From Beta vulgaris subsp. vulgaris (lineage: Eukaryota > Streptophyta > Magnoliopsida > Caryophyllales > Amaranthaceae): a DNA stretch of 64,000 nucleotides. Position 1 is the first letter of the stretch, and every line of letters starts with the position of its first letter. Both the position numbers and the translations under genes were made by a program. The notes under the pieces were generated by a model that saw only the letters and a program-made list of their open reading frames with translations, did not search any database and was not told the origin of the DNA. The DNA is taken from positions 33,734,653-33,798,652 of the forward strand of contig NC_079206.1 of the NCBI RefSeq assembly GCF_026745355.1, read 5' to 3'. Positions 33,769 through 45,470 of the stretch are shown one piece after another.

Positions 33769-34014
33769 AACACAAAACCCTCGTACTTTCAAAAGTTTGA
33801 ACTAAACATTTCGAAAGCTTTTGGAGAAAAGGTAGTGCCTCTCGTGCACTTTCCCATTTTTAAAACACTTGTGTTACTTATGAACACTTTTCTTATGCGG
33901 AGACTCTACTTCTTTTGCACTTAACATGTGCAAATTGCCCAACATAGGCATACATATGCATGAAAATCGCATAAAAATACACAAAAGCGCGAAATTTATC
34001 GCATTCTACCCCCC
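33769..34014. other. Short 3' non-coding region of element F
   Basis: About 250 bp between the chromodomain stop and the polypurine hairpin. No ORF or motif seen. Confidence 0.6.
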
Positions 34015-34593
34015 TTAAAGAAAACGAGTTACGCCCTCGTAACTCACCTCAAGGAATAGGTCTGGATACTTTTTCTTCATATCCTCTTCGGCTTCCCACG
34101 TTGCCTCTTCTGACTCGTGGTTAGACCAAAGAACTTTGACAATATGAACATCCTTGTTACGCGTACTACGCACTTTCCTGTCGAGAATCTTGACAGGTCT
34201 TTCCTCATAAGTGAGGCTACTATCTATCTGAACTCTTTCAGGCTCTAACACATGGCGCTCATCAGGGATATAGCGCTTCAGTTGGGATATATGAAACACA
34301 TCATGCATCTTTTCAAACTCCATTGGCAATGCCAATCTATAAGCTACTTTCCCAATGCGCTCCAAAATCTCATATGGGCCTACATATTTAGCACTCAGCT
34401 TGCCCTTTTTCCCAAATCTCATAACGCCTTTGGTGGGTGATACTTTCAGGAATACTTTATCACCTACAGCGAACTCATCTTCGCGCCGTTTTAAGTCTGC
34501 ATAACTCTTCTGCCTATCTTGCGCAGCTTGAATTCGAGCCTGAATCAATCTAACGTTCTTGACGGTCTCCTCAATAAATTCCGTCCCCAACAC
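34015..34593 (-). CDS. Integrase C-terminus with chromodomain of element F
   Basis: A 192-residue intact frame. In order: helical lead (VKNVRLIQARIQAAQDRQKS), YADLKRREDEFAVGDKVFL, GPY/F module (GKLSAKYVGPYEILERIG), FHISQLKRYIPDERH, RPVKILDRKVRSTRNKD, and a chromodomain (HIVKVLWSNHESEEATWEAE, then DMKKKYPDLF). It ends with a stop, so this is the true Pol C-terminus. The ATG shown is internal; the real protein is the Gag-Pol polyprotein. Chromodomain residues look intact. Confidence 0.93.
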   Translation of the reverse strand: MLGTEFIEETVKNVRLIQARIQAAQDRQKSYADLKRREDEFAVGDKVFLKVSPTKGVMRFGKKGKLSAKYVGPYEILERIGKVAYRLALPMEFEKMHDVFHISQLKRYIPDERHVLEPERVQIDSSLTYEERPVKILDRKVRSTRNKDVHIVKVLWSNHESEEATWEAEEDMKKKYPDLFLEVSYEGVTRFL

Positions 34594-35409
34594 TATATTC
34601 TCACTATAGTCATTCCAGCAAATGGGACTTCTACACTTCCGTCCATATAAGCCTCAAAAGGTGCCATCTTTATACTCGCATGGTAACTATTGTTGTAGGA
34701 AAACTCAATCAATCTAATTGGTCCTCCCAACTTCCTTGAAAATCTATGCACAAGCTCTCAACATATCCTCCATGGTTTGGTTAGTCCTCTCAGTCTGACC
34801 ATCGGTCGCAGGGTGAAAGGCGGTACTCATCTTTAATGTTGTCCCAAGGTTTGATTGGACCTTTTCCAAAACTTAGATAGAAATCTAGAGTCACGATCCG
34901 AGATAATGTCCTTTGGAACTCCGTGCAATCTCACTACATGCTTGATATAGGTTGTAGCGAGTTGCTTCTTCTTCCATGTCTCCTTAATAGGTATGAAAAC
35001 AGCGGACTTGGTCAGTCTATCCACTAAACCCAAATGGTATCATTTCCACTCCTCGACTTGGGTAAGGCAGTCACAAAGTCCATAGAAATCGAATCCCACT
35101 TCCATCCAGGAACCTCTATGGTTGGACTTTCCCCATGGGTCTCTTATGGTCTATCTTCACTTTCTGACAGGTTAGACACTTAGACACATACTCAGCTACT
35201 TCTCGCTTCATGTTCGGCCACCAATATATCACCTTAAGATCCTTATACAACTTGTCACCCCCAGGGTGCACAGAATATGGAGTGTTGTGCCCCTCATCCA
35301 TAAGACGTCTCTTAAGGTCATTGCACTTCTGTGGTACACACCACCTCCCTTTGAACCTTAGACTCCCATCATCATGAATCTTGAAGTCTACTTCCTTACC
35401 TTGCTTCAT
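34594..35409 (-). pseudogene. Integrase of element F
   Basis: Zinc domain in the 35116-35409 frame ([38 protein letters not shown]): HHCC residues all visible. The core is in another frame: KSAVFIPIKETWKKKQLA, IISDRDSRFLSKFW. The DDE Glu region (34740-34830) is out of frame again. About three single-base frame changes over 800 bp, otherwise complete. Inserts cDNA into chromatin together with the chromodomain. Confidence 0.88.
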
Positions 35410-35416
35410 TTTCTCT

Positions 35417-36226
35417 TTAATTTGCTAGATGCTCATCCCCAACTTGACCCTCAATGATCTCATCGAAAACTGACACTCCCAAAGAAAGATTACTAAGTCT
35501 AGCCTCACTTTCCCCAGGATTTAAAATTTCTAGGTTCAACCTTTGCATATCTCTACACAACTCCTCAGGGACTATCAAAGCACTCAAGCTATGACTCGAT
35601 TTTCGACTCAAGGCGTCAGCAACCACATTTGCTTTCCCCTCATGATACTGGATGTCTAGATCATAATCCTTAATTAACTCTAGCCATCTTCTTTGCCTCA
35701 TATTCAAGTCTTTTTGGGTAAATATGTACTTCAAGCTCTTATGGTCTGTAAATATCTTGCAAGTTGCTCCATAAAGATAATGTCTCCAAATCTTCAATGC
35801 AAACACTATGGCAGCTAACTCTAGATCATGGGTAGGGTAATTAGCCTCATAAGGTTTCAATTGACGCGATGCATAAGCTATTACCTTACCATTCTGTTGC
35901 AACACACAACCCAAACCATTCTTTGAAGCATCACTATAGACCTCAAATCCCTCATTCCCATCAGGTAGGGTTAAGACAGGTGCAGTGGTTAAACGATCCT
36001 TCAAGATCTGAAAAGCTTCCTCACACTTCTCATTCCACTCAAACTTGGACTCCTTTTTCATCAAATTAGTCATAGGTCTTGCTATCTTCGAGAAATCTCT
36101 CACAAATCTCCTATAATAGCCAGCTAAACCCAAGAAACTCCTAATGTCAGACACACTCTTTGGAGTTGGCCACTCACTCACAGCTTGAATCTTAGCAGGA
36201 TCTACAGAGACTCCTTCCTTAGACAC
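35417..36226 (-). CDS. RT connection and RNase H of element F
   Basis: A 269-residue frame. RT end: [40 protein letters not shown]. RNase [21 protein letters not shown] (Asp), [20 protein letters not shown] (Glu), [20 protein letters not shown] (Asp), [12 protein letters not shown] (Asp). All four catalytic residues are present. It stops at 35417, just before the integrase frame. RNase H removes the RNA strand from the hybrid during cDNA synthesis. Confidence 0.93.
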   Translation of the reverse strand: MSKEGVSVDPAKIQAVSEWPTPKSVSDIRSFLGLAGYYRRFVRDFSKIARPMTNLMKKESKFEWNEKCEEAFQILKDRLTTAPVLTLPDGNEGFEVYSDASKNGLGCVLQQNGKVIAYASRQLKPYEANYPTHDLELAAIVFALKIWRHYLYGATCKIFTDHKSLKYIFTQKDLNMRQRRWLELIKDYDLDIQYHEGKANVVADALSRKSSHSLSALIVPEELCRDMQRLNLEILNPGESEARLSNLSLGVSVFDEIIEGQVGDEHLAN

Positions 36227-37058
36227 AAAATCCCAAGAATGCTACTTTCTCCAAACGAAACTCACACTTAGAGAACTTGGCATATAGTTGGTTCTTCCTC
36301 AAGGTTTCCAAGATAGTCCTCAAATGTTCAATGCTCGGTTTCATTCCTCGAATATATCAAAATGTCATCAATGAAAACCACTACGAACTTATCTAAAAAC
36401 TCATGAAAGATTCTATTCATCAAGTCCATAAATATAGCAGGAGCATTTGTTAACCCAAATGGCATTACAGTGAACTCGTAGTGACCATAACGCTTCTAAA
36501 GGCAGTCTTAGGTACATCCTTATCAGCTACCCTCAATTGATGATATCCTGAACGTAAGTCAATCTTCGAGAACACACTAGCTCCATTTAATTGGTCGAAT
36601 AGGTCATCTATTCTAGGCAAAGGGTACTTGTTCTTATGGTAACATTTTCAACTCCCTATAGTCATACATAACCTCATACTCCCATCCTTTTTCTTCACGA
36701 ACAAAACAGGAGCTCCCCAAGGCGGTGCACTAGGTCTGATATAACCCTTATCCAAAAGTTCTTGCAATTGCGTCTTTAACTCACTCATCTCAGGAGGTGC
36801 CATTCTATAAGGTGCCTTAGATATAGGTGCAGTTCCAGGAACTAAGTCTATGGTAAACTCAACAGCTCTTGCAGGCGGCATACCTGAAATTTCACTCGGA
36901 AATACGTCCATAAACTCATTCACTATTGGAACATCCTCAAGTTTTAACTCGACTTCTTTACTCACATCTTGCACACTACAGAAAAACAGCTCACACCCCT
37001 TTCTCATCAACTTCTGCACTTGCAGAGCAGAGATCACCCAAAGTTTTAGGTTTCCCAA
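36227..37058 (-). pseudogene. Reverse transcriptase of element F
   Basis: N-terminal part open at 36648-37058 ([52 protein letters not shown]), then a frameshift at the CIDYR motif. The palm follows in another frame with [19 protein letters not shown] and the catalytic [11 protein letters not shown] (about 36350-36385), whose two Asp are intact. Two or three single-base changes separate it from a full frame. Confidence 0.9.
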
Positions 37059-37063
37059 ATCGT

Positions 37064-37462
37064 CTATATGAGGTAAATTTTCCCGAAGGGTTTCTCAACA
37101 CTACTTTTGACTTCACAATCGATCCTGGCCTTGTAATGACTCAACCAGTTCATCCCAAGAATCACATCTAAATCTCCTAAGTTAAACTCGATCAAATCGG
37201 ATGGAAAGACACTCCCTCCTATCTTCAAAGGTAAGTTCTTGAACAACTTAGTACACTTAACGACTTCCCCAGTAGGAATACTAACAGACAAGTCAATTGA
37301 CTCATACTCCACTAATCCCAGACTCTTTAAAACAGAAGGCGAAATAAAAGAATAGGTAGCCCCCGAATCAAATAACGTTTTAACGAAAACTGAGTGAATA
37401 GAGAAATTACCAGTTACCACATCCGCAGATCTCTCTGCCTCGTTATGACTCATCACGAACAC
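37064..37462 (-). CDS. Aspartic protease of element F
   Basis: A 132-residue frame with active site VKTLFDSGATYSFISPS, the segment FPSDLIEFNLGDLDVILG and MNWLSHYKARIDCE. This is the Ty3/gypsy retropepsin-like fold (DSGA). It overlaps the end of the gag frame by a few bases (37453-37462), and should be part of the Gag-Pol polyprotein. It continues to RT with only a few bases between. Confidence 0.92.
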   Translation of the reverse strand: MFVMSHNEAERSADVVTGNFSIHSVFVKTLFDSGATYSFISPSVLKSLGLVEYESIDLSVSIPTGEVVKCTKLFKNLPLKIGGSVFPSDLIEFNLGDLDVILGMNWLSHYKARIDCEVKSSVEKPFGKIYLI

Positions 37463-38485
37463 TTTTCCTGCAGGTTTGTTCTGGGTAGGATTATCATTAG
37501 CAGTAGGCCTACTATGGTTCCTTGGTTATTCTGACCTCCAGGCTTAGGACCCTGGTTCCCTATTTGATTAGACCCTGGTCTAGCCTGATTACCATTCCCC
37601 TGAATCTTTAGATCTTTCCCGTGCTTGGCGTAGCACTCAAACTCTCTATGACCCTTCTTCTGGCAATAACGATAGGTCACTGGTTCTCCCTTACAGTCCT
37701 TCCCAGGATGGTTTTTGTTGCACCACTTGCAATGATATGCCCTTTCAGGTCTACCCTGACTACGGTTATCCTGGTTGGTTCTTCCTTGGAAATTCCCATT
37801 CCATTCGGTTTTTCTTAAAGTTACTTTGGTTCTCCTCCAGTACTAACCTCCTTTCTCTTTTCACCAACTATTCCAGCCTTCTTATCCCTTCTCGATTGCA
37901 ACCCATAAATATGAGAAGCTCTCCCATACACTACATCTAAGGATGTAAAGGTTTCACCCCCTAAACCCAACTGGATTTCATCAGTCAACCCCTGTTCGAA
38001 CCTCTGAGCCTTAAGCTCCTCAGTAGCTACCACCTCAGGTGCAAACCTAGATAAGGTTATAAACTTACTATAGTATTCAGAAATAGTCATATCCCATTCT
38101 AAGGTTAATGAACTCTTACTTTCTGCTTTCTCATGAAGGCAGGGTAAAACTTTCCTCTCAGCACAATCACAAAGGCTTCCCAATTGAATCCCTCAGCAGC
38201 ACTCAATCTAGCCCCTTTTCTCTCCAAACAGTCCCTCATCCTTTAGGTATAAACAGCCTGCCTACTCTCATTTAGCAGGGCAATTTACTACCTCGAATAA
38301 TTTCTCAAATTCCCTAATCCAGTTCTCTAGGAAGGTAGGGTCAGCTTGTCCCTTAAAATAAGGTTGTTTTACTTTGGATAGTCTTTCAAACATTTCTCCA
38401 GCAGTCTCTGGACATTCGACCTTGTCCTGTTCAGTTTCTCCGCCAAGAGGCGAATAGCATCAGCTAGTTCAGTGTTGTTAGCCAT
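37463..38485 (-). pseudogene. gag of element F
   Basis: Likely start ATG at 38485 (MANNTELADAI). Capsid part open at 37821-38183 (LEWDMTISEYYSKFITLSRF; APEVVATEELKAQRFEQGL). A zinc knuckle region follows at 37453-37680 (TYRYCQKKGHREFECYAKHG; spacing C-x4-H-x4-C, first Cys replaced by Tyr in this reading). Gly/Gln/Asn-rich linker to protease. Frameshifts at about 38190-38300 and 37690-37820. Confidence 0.85.
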
Positions 38486-39247
38486 TCTACTTCGGGACCT
38501 GAAAGTAATATAACTCTACTCAGGCTCCAGAAAACTTACATAGTCATCTAAGCAAGACAATACTTGATTTGATCCCTAAAGATCGCATCAACATACAATT
38601 TCACTAGGTTTCAACATGGAATGTTCTCTAATATTCATATAGTTGTTCACGTAAATAAATTCATATCACATGAAATTGAGCAAGAAAATTGTAATCACAT
38701 AGTGAAAATAAGTAAGTAAAAAAAAAAATATTTCCCATTACGTGCCCAAAAATAAATTCTTACTCCTTGAATAAACAAACTATATTTTTATTCTTCCATA
38801 GAAGGGAAAAAATGTGAAATAAAATAACACACTAGTATATATATTTTCCTAAAATGCTAATCCTAGAAACAAAACATCTTTTTGCCTAAAATAAATTTTC
38901 TAATAAAATTTTCGGTCTTAAAGACATTCGAAAAAAAAAAAATTTACTCGACAAAATTTTTTTATTTTTTTATATTCGGGCTTATAAGAAATTTCCGGAA
39001 AAAAACGAAAAATTTCGAACTCTTCCAATTTCGGAAAACAAAATTTTCGAACCTCATTTCCGAAAAATTTCGTTTCCAAAAAAAAAATTTTGATCCGCAA
39101 AATATTTGTGTCTAACTTTTCGAAATGAAACGTAGGAGCAATACTAAGGTTTCCTTCAAATAACCCATAAGCTAGGTAACTTAAGAAGCTAAAGTCACTT
39201 AATAAGCTAGTTAGTTAGGCGCCTATAAGTCTTAAACTAACCTAAAG
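38486..39247. other. 5' leader of element F, no ORF
   Basis: Untranslated leader between PBS and gag, with AT-rich low complexity (about 38880-39110, many AAAATTT and TTCGAAA runs). Unlike H and D there is no leader ORF. Sense strand TTACTTTCAG occurs just before gag (about 38500), a possible splice acceptor. Confidence 0.6.
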
Positions 39248-39260
39248 CTCCCAGATACCA
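39248..39260 (-). other. Primer-binding site of element F
   Basis: Sense strand TGGTATCTGGGAG, an imperfect initiator-Met tRNA match (TGGTATC conserved), three bases inside the 5' LTR. Confidence 0.8.
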
Positions 39261-39263
39261 CTT

Positions 39264-41793
39264 TGTAACACCCCGATAATTTCTCTTTCTAGAAAATACT
39301 TTCATAACAAATCTAGAGAATTACCCAGGCATTATCGCCCGTGTGATAATGTTTCGGCTTACTCAGAATTTTGCAGCGGAAAATAATTTACTAAAAACCA
39401 ACTTTATTGAAACTCATTAAATAAATGACAAATGTTTGGAAACTAAACCAACTAAATAAACCTCAAACTTAAGTAAAGATGTCCCTACGAAAACAACTTA
39501 AACTATGCTAAGTATAAGCCTCTCCATTCCAGATTCCCAATGAGATGCATCTGCGAACCTGTAATGTCAATGCAATACTGACTCTGCTCACCAGAAGGAT
39601 CATCACAGGATCAATAGGCAAAGCCATTCACACACACAAACAAGCACGTAATCAGCAAAGCTGAGTACTACATATAAGACATAAATAATCCTAAGCATGA
39701 TACTACAAACATAACTTGCAGGAATAAATAATAACATGAATAAATAATACTCTACAGACAACTTTTACTGAACTACACCTGACCCAACTTTTATTACTTT
39801 AATGGAATAGTTATTGGACGAGTTGACCAAACCAAAAATAGGAAATACGGTCATGACTCCGTAAACCAAAATGACCTGCGATATCGAGGAACCTTTGAAC
39901 TAAAGAGGAATGTTGATCAATCCAACCCTCGAAAATACATATCACGGCGGACTATGTATCCCAACCCTTAGTGTCCAACTCTAGACGTGCACCAGTCTAA
40001 AGTCTATAACTTATTCTCGTTTCACTTTACGTTAAATATATTTTATTACTTGTGTTGATACCACAACAACAAAATAACACACAATTCAATAATCACATAA
40101 TCATAACAACATTCTTTTTATCTTTGGATTAACAAGTGTTCACAACTTATCAATCAAGACTCCTTTTATTTCTTTTTATTCTTTGTTGAACCTAGCCAAC
40201 AGAAATTCGTACCTTTATATAGGTATAATCCATACTTACCAAATAAGATCCACGGTTCTTATAAGATAAAAAATAATCTCCAAGAAATCTATGTAACACA
40301 TGATTCCAACTTAATTACATTAATTCACTCACGAATTAATACCAAAATTGAACTTATCTGCTTGCATCAAACTTCCATACAAACAGTCATACTCATAAAT
40401 ATTCTTAGTTCACATGTAGCACACAGGCAAGTAACATGTAAAACAATTTCAGTAAATCATATATATGAACAACAAGGTCCTATACATGATACTAATAAAT
40501 AAAAACATCCCTAAGGCATGTTTCTAACCCATATAGCACGTAGACTATGTACGTACCTTGTGTAAACGAAACGGTAGGCCACTTTTTCGATCTAAAAGTC
40601 CCCTACTATGAATTCTCCGCCTAGAACAATAAAATAACCAAGTAAATACTTGAACTAAAAATTTACAGCAACTTTAAAAACGTCCCAAACCCTTTTAAAC
40701 GTTTTTAAAATCGTTTTTATGTATTAAACTTTCATTATTTTTAATCCCTTGTATAGTACAACTATTCTAGTGATTAAAAATCATTAAAATCCTTTAAAAT
40801 ACAAACTTTCTGAAATTCTAGCATTTATAAAAATTTATAAACCTTCTGAAAATATATTTAATGCATATAAAAATCATATTCTAATCAAAACTCATATTTA
40901 TACTTTAAATATATAGTTTCTAGTGATTTAAAACCCTAAAAACCATATTTTTCATAATAAAAACTGAAAATAATAAATCTGAAATTATTATTTTTATACA
41001 TATGAAAACCGAAAATATATTTCATATAAAATCATAATTAAAATCATAAACATGCTAATAACAATAAAATAATGTAAAAATCATTACTTTAATGGAATCT
41101 TAGAGAAGAAGAAAAGAAAACAACCACACAAGGAGGCAAAGGCAGCGCCAGAACTGAATGACAGCAGCACGGAGGCGACGGCAGCAATGTCGTGGCTCAA
41201 AAAAATATTCGTGACGTTTCTTGTTCAACAAGAAACGTTACTTAGCGAAGAAGAAACGATTTTTGAGAGAAATAAGAACTCACGCACAAAGAGAGAGGAG
41301 AGAGAGAATGTCGAGTGAGAGGAGGTAAAAAAAAAATGAATGGCGTGAGGTATATAAAATATTTTGGTGGGATAAAATAATTGGGTTTTAGGATATTTAC
41401 AAAAAGACTAATCCTTTTAGGTTTAGGAAAAGAGATAAGATTAAGATTTAGGAAAAGAGATAAGATTTAAAATGATTTGATGACTAATAAGATGATAAAC
41501 TTAGGACTTTAATCATCAATAGGACTCTTTTCATTTTTATCCTTTTAGGAGTTTCGATTCCATTAAACTTCTTTTTAAATAAATACTTTTAATACTTAAA
41601 GCTTTTATTAAGACATGCTTAATTAAAACATTTTCAATTTTATTAAGCTATGAAAATATTTTTAGTTGACTTTTAAAAATAGTCAACCCTTTTTAAAAGT
41701 CAAATCATTTTCCAAACTCATTTGGATTTAGAAATAACTACATAAATACGTAAATATATTTATGAAAATCCTTTTAAAATGTGGGGGATTACA
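39264..41793 (-). repeat. 5' LTR of element F
   Basis: 2530 bp without the MITE. It shows the empty site of the MITE at about 39590-39620. Confidence 0.95.
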
Positions 41794-42165
41794 GAAGTAA
41801 ATCCTAGAGGACTGGTTTAGATCTGTTCCCAGACTGTTTCAATCAACCAAGTTTTACTTGTAGTTGTGTATGACAAGTAACCGAGGTTTCTTGTCATCCA
41901 CAACTAACTCATCTCTCTAGTTTCAAACCTTTATAGTGCATCAACACCTTTGTACCACTTACATTGCATCTAAGACCTAAATGCTACAACATGATCTTGG
42001 TCTTCATGCAATTCTTCAAGAGTTGGCTTCACAAGTTTCGTCTTTCTATCCATTGAACTCGTACTTTGGCACCTACACATGTAAACAGAAACATGCATGT
42101 AATATAATAGTTCAATGTGGTTTGTCATCACTCAAAACTCAAAACTCAATACAGGGAACTCAACA

Positions 42166-43461
42166 AACCTTTCCTTTAATTCAAATAAAGAATTATGATA
42201 AACAAACTTAATTATAGGGAATTAAAAAGATAATTTACACTTTTAAAACTAATACTTATGATAATATTTTTGAGTTACTCAAAGCCACTGATTTGCAAAA
42301 GTGGATATCTTCATGAAATAAATGGATTATACATGCGAAATGATTTTTTATTTATTTTTCTAAAACAAACAAAACAATATTTGGTTAGTTTAGCATATCT
42401 ACGAGTCAACAAAGCAAGAGAAAATACAAGCTTTTATCTAGCCTAAATGATAAGAAGGTTTGATTAAACTTGCATATACTAATTTATATAATTTATACTA
42501 AAACACACATAACTAATGTATAGATAATAATTAAAGATCAAGCCACGTAAAGGTACCTTGATAATTCACGAAACAAGAAAATCAACTAGTAAGGGAATGT
42601 TCACGAACGAAATCCTCCTATTAATTATAAACTAGCTCTAATCAAAACGATGAACAATATATGAACTCTAAAAGAAACTTATGCTAAACTAACTAATTAT
42701 AAACATGATTCATGCTCAAACAATTAAAACATGTTTTTATAAAACTCAAAAAGATCAAAAACTAGGAATTAAAACAACTTGAAAAAAAAAACAAAGTACT
42801 TACAAAACCTCCTGCTAAAACTCCTCGGTGAAAAACTAAAACTACTCAAAGAGACTACTCACTTCAGGGAAAACTTTATAAGGAACTCTCAAGATTTTTG
42901 GTGAAGAGAAAGTGAAGGATTAGAGGGGTATTTATAGTGTAAACTAGGGTAGAAAATAGGTAAAACTTTCCTAAATTATTAAAATTATGGCAAAATAATT
43001 TTAAATCTTTTGCAACATACTACAAAGCTGCCATGCAGCAGTTGTAGAATGCGGCAAATATTTTTTTTTTTTTTTGTAAAAACTCTTTCCTTTATTTATA
43101 AAAATTCTTTCCTAAAACCAATTTTGTTTTAAAGAGATTGTTAAATCTTCCCAAATCAATTAAAATCCCATACTTTCTAACTCAATATAAATCTCATAAA
43201 AAAAATCTGATTTTATAAGATTTAAGAAAATATTTTAAATATTTAAAGTTTTCGATTTTACTCAAAAGAAATCGATTTTTCAAAACAACACTTATAAAAA
43301 AAAAATCCAAAAATTATATACTAAAATGTATAATCTGATTTTATTACCCAAAAATGAATTTTGGATTTTATAAAATTATTTATCAAATATTTGTTTAAAT
43401 AACTAATTAAATAAATAAGATAATGACAAGAACAACTATTGTTAAAAATTACTAAAATAAC
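42166..43461 (-). repeat. 3' LTR of element D, inner piece, truncated
   Basis: Continues from 30017 after G and matches 48615-49887 of the right LTR, with a TATA-like box at 42929-42936. Homology stops after AAAATAAC; the remaining 138 bp of the LTR are missing. Confidence 0.9.
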
Positions 43462-45058
43462 TTGACTTTCCATGATCTCATCAAGAATATAAGGTTGGAT
43501 CGCTATGGCACCTAGTAGTTCTTCTACGCTTCCTAGTTCCATGACTTCCAAGTTCATCTTCTGAAACTCCATACATAATTGATCTGGGAATATTATTGCG
43601 TTAATCGAATGACTAGTCTTCCTACTCAAAGCATCAACCACAACGTTAGCCTTCCCTTCATGATACTGGATATCCAAGTCATAGTCCTTAATGAGTTCTA
43701 ACCATCTCCTTTGCCTCATGTTCAACTCCTTTTGAGTAAATATGTACTTCAAGCTCTTATGAACTGTATAAATCTTACAAGTTACTCCATATAAATAGTG
43801 TCTCCAAATCTTCAAGGCGAACACAATGGCAGCTAATTCTAAATCATGAGTTGGATAATTCATGATCACCTCATAAGGTTTCATTTGCCTCGAAGCATAA
43901 GTAATCACCTTTCGATTTTGCATCAGTACACACCCTAAGCCATATTTCGATGCATCACTATAAACCTCATATTGTTGACCTTCATCTGGCAATGCTAAAA
44001 CTGGTGCTGAAGTTAAATTGTTCTTCAAGTTCTGAAATGCCTCCTCACACTCTGAACTCCAAATAAATTTACACTCCTTTTTCATCAAGTTAGTCATAGG
44101 CCTCGAAATCCTAGAGAAGTCCTTCACAAATCTTCGGTAATATCTGGCCAACCCCAAGAAACTCCGTATATTAAATACACTCTTCGGAGAAGGCCATTCA
44201 GTAACAGCTTGAATCTTAGCGGGATCCACTGAAACACCCTCTTCGAGATCACATGGCCCAAAAATGCAACTTCCTTCAACCAAAACTCACATTTAGAAAG
44301 CTTAGCATATAACTGATGCTCTCTCAACTTTGACAAAACATGTCTTAAATGCTCCTCATGTGCCTCCCTATCCTTAGAGTAAACCAGAATATCTTCGATG
44401 AAAACAACAACAAATTTATCCAAGAACGTTATGAAAATTCTATGTATCAAATCCATGAAAACTGCAGGTGCATTAGTCAAACCAAAAGGCATCACCGTGA
44501 ACTCATAATGTCCATAGCAAGTCTTAAAGGCTGTCCTTGCGATATCATTCCCTGCAATCCTTAATTGATGATAACCAGACCTCAGGTCTATTTTAGAAAA
44601 GATTTCATCCCCCTTGAGTTAGTCAAATAGATCTTATATTCCCGGAAGTGGGTATTGGTTCTTGATAGTTACATTATTTAGTTCCTGATAGTCGATGCAT
44701 AGCCTCAAACTCCAATCTTTCTTTTTCACAAACAACTCTGGTGCACCCCATGGTGAAGAGCTTGGCCTGATGTAGCCTTTCTCTAACAGCTCATTTAGTT
44801 GGTCTTTTAGTTCCTTCATTTCTGCAGGTGCCATTCGTTATGGGGACTTAGAGATTGGTCTTGTTCCGGGCACTAAGTCTATGGTGAAATCAGGATCTTT
44901 CACTGGCGAGATTCTTGAAATCTCGTTAGGAAAAACATCTGAAAACTCACTCACCACTGGTACCTTGCTAGGTTCAACCTCTTCCATTAGTTCTTGAACA
45001 CTACACATAAACAATGGGTACTCTTTCTTTATACAAGACTGTAGTTTCAAGGCAGAAA
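43462..45058 (-). pseudogene. RT and RNase H of element D, C-terminally truncated
   Basis: RNase H is open in the 43321-44283 frame: [54 protein letters not shown] palm at 44124-44495: [20 protein letters not shown] and [11 protein letters not shown]. The first catalytic Asp of FxDD reads Glu (44391-44402), which should abolish activity. RT N-terminal part in two short frames ([31 protein letters not shown]). The frame runs into LTR sequence where integrase has been deleted. Confidence 0.88.
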
Positions 45059-45470
45059 TTATCCGTAAGCCCTTTTTTTTCCTTCCCTTCTATAAGTCAC
45101 CCTAACCTTGTTTGGTCCGGTTAGAATTACTTTTTGAGCCTCACAATTGATATGACCCTTATATTTTCCAAGCCAATCCATCCCAAGGATGACATCTAGG
45201 TCTTTCATCTCATACTCAATCAAGTCAGATGGGAATTCTATTCCTTCTATAAGTAGAAGTACCTGCCTATACAACTTAGAACAATGCAATTCTTCTCCTG
45301 ATGGTAATGTAAAACTGACAGAAATTTATTCTGGACTGACTAGTCCTAGACGTTCACCTAGGGTCCTAGTCATGAATGAATGTGATGCTCCTGAATCAAA
45401 TAGAACTTTAACAGGCATATAATTGACAGAAAAAGTACAAGCTATCACATCAGATATGGCCCTGGCTTCA
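45059..45470 (-). pseudogene. Aspartic protease of element D
   Basis: Active site VKVLFDSGASHSFMTRTLGE at the end of the gag frame (to 45326), then after a frame change EFPSDLIEYEMKDLDVILGM and DWLGKYKGHINCE (45059-45289). Same type as the protease of F. Confidence 0.85.

Larger units (their letters stand above)
30815..41793 (-). mobile_element. Element F: Tekay/Del-type chromovirus, best preserved in the window
   Basis: A minus-strand element with near-identical LTRs: 30815-33731 (2917 bp, of which 385 bp are a MITE and its duplication) and 39264-41793 (2530 bp). Sense order: 5' LTR, Met-type PBS, gag, protease, RT, RNase H, integrase, chromodomain, polypurine tract, 3' LTR. Long open frames remain for protease, RNase H and integrase/chromodomain. 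It lies inside solo LTR G, but its flanks (TGCAT on the left, GAAGT on the right) do not match, so no target duplication is visible. Confidence 0.93.
30018..42165 (-). mobile_element. Element G: solo LTR of a SIRE-type copia element, split by F
   Basis: LTR parts 30018-30814 and 41794-42165 (about 1.17 kb together), starting TGTAAGTGCAAG and ending CTCAACA, with the duplication AACCT at 30013-30017 and 42166-42170. No internal region exists other than the nested F, so it is a solo LTR left by LTR-LTR recombination. The run of G followed by TGAATTGAG near one end and the ...CAACA end match element E's LTR (SIRE type, same orientation). Confidence 0.85.
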
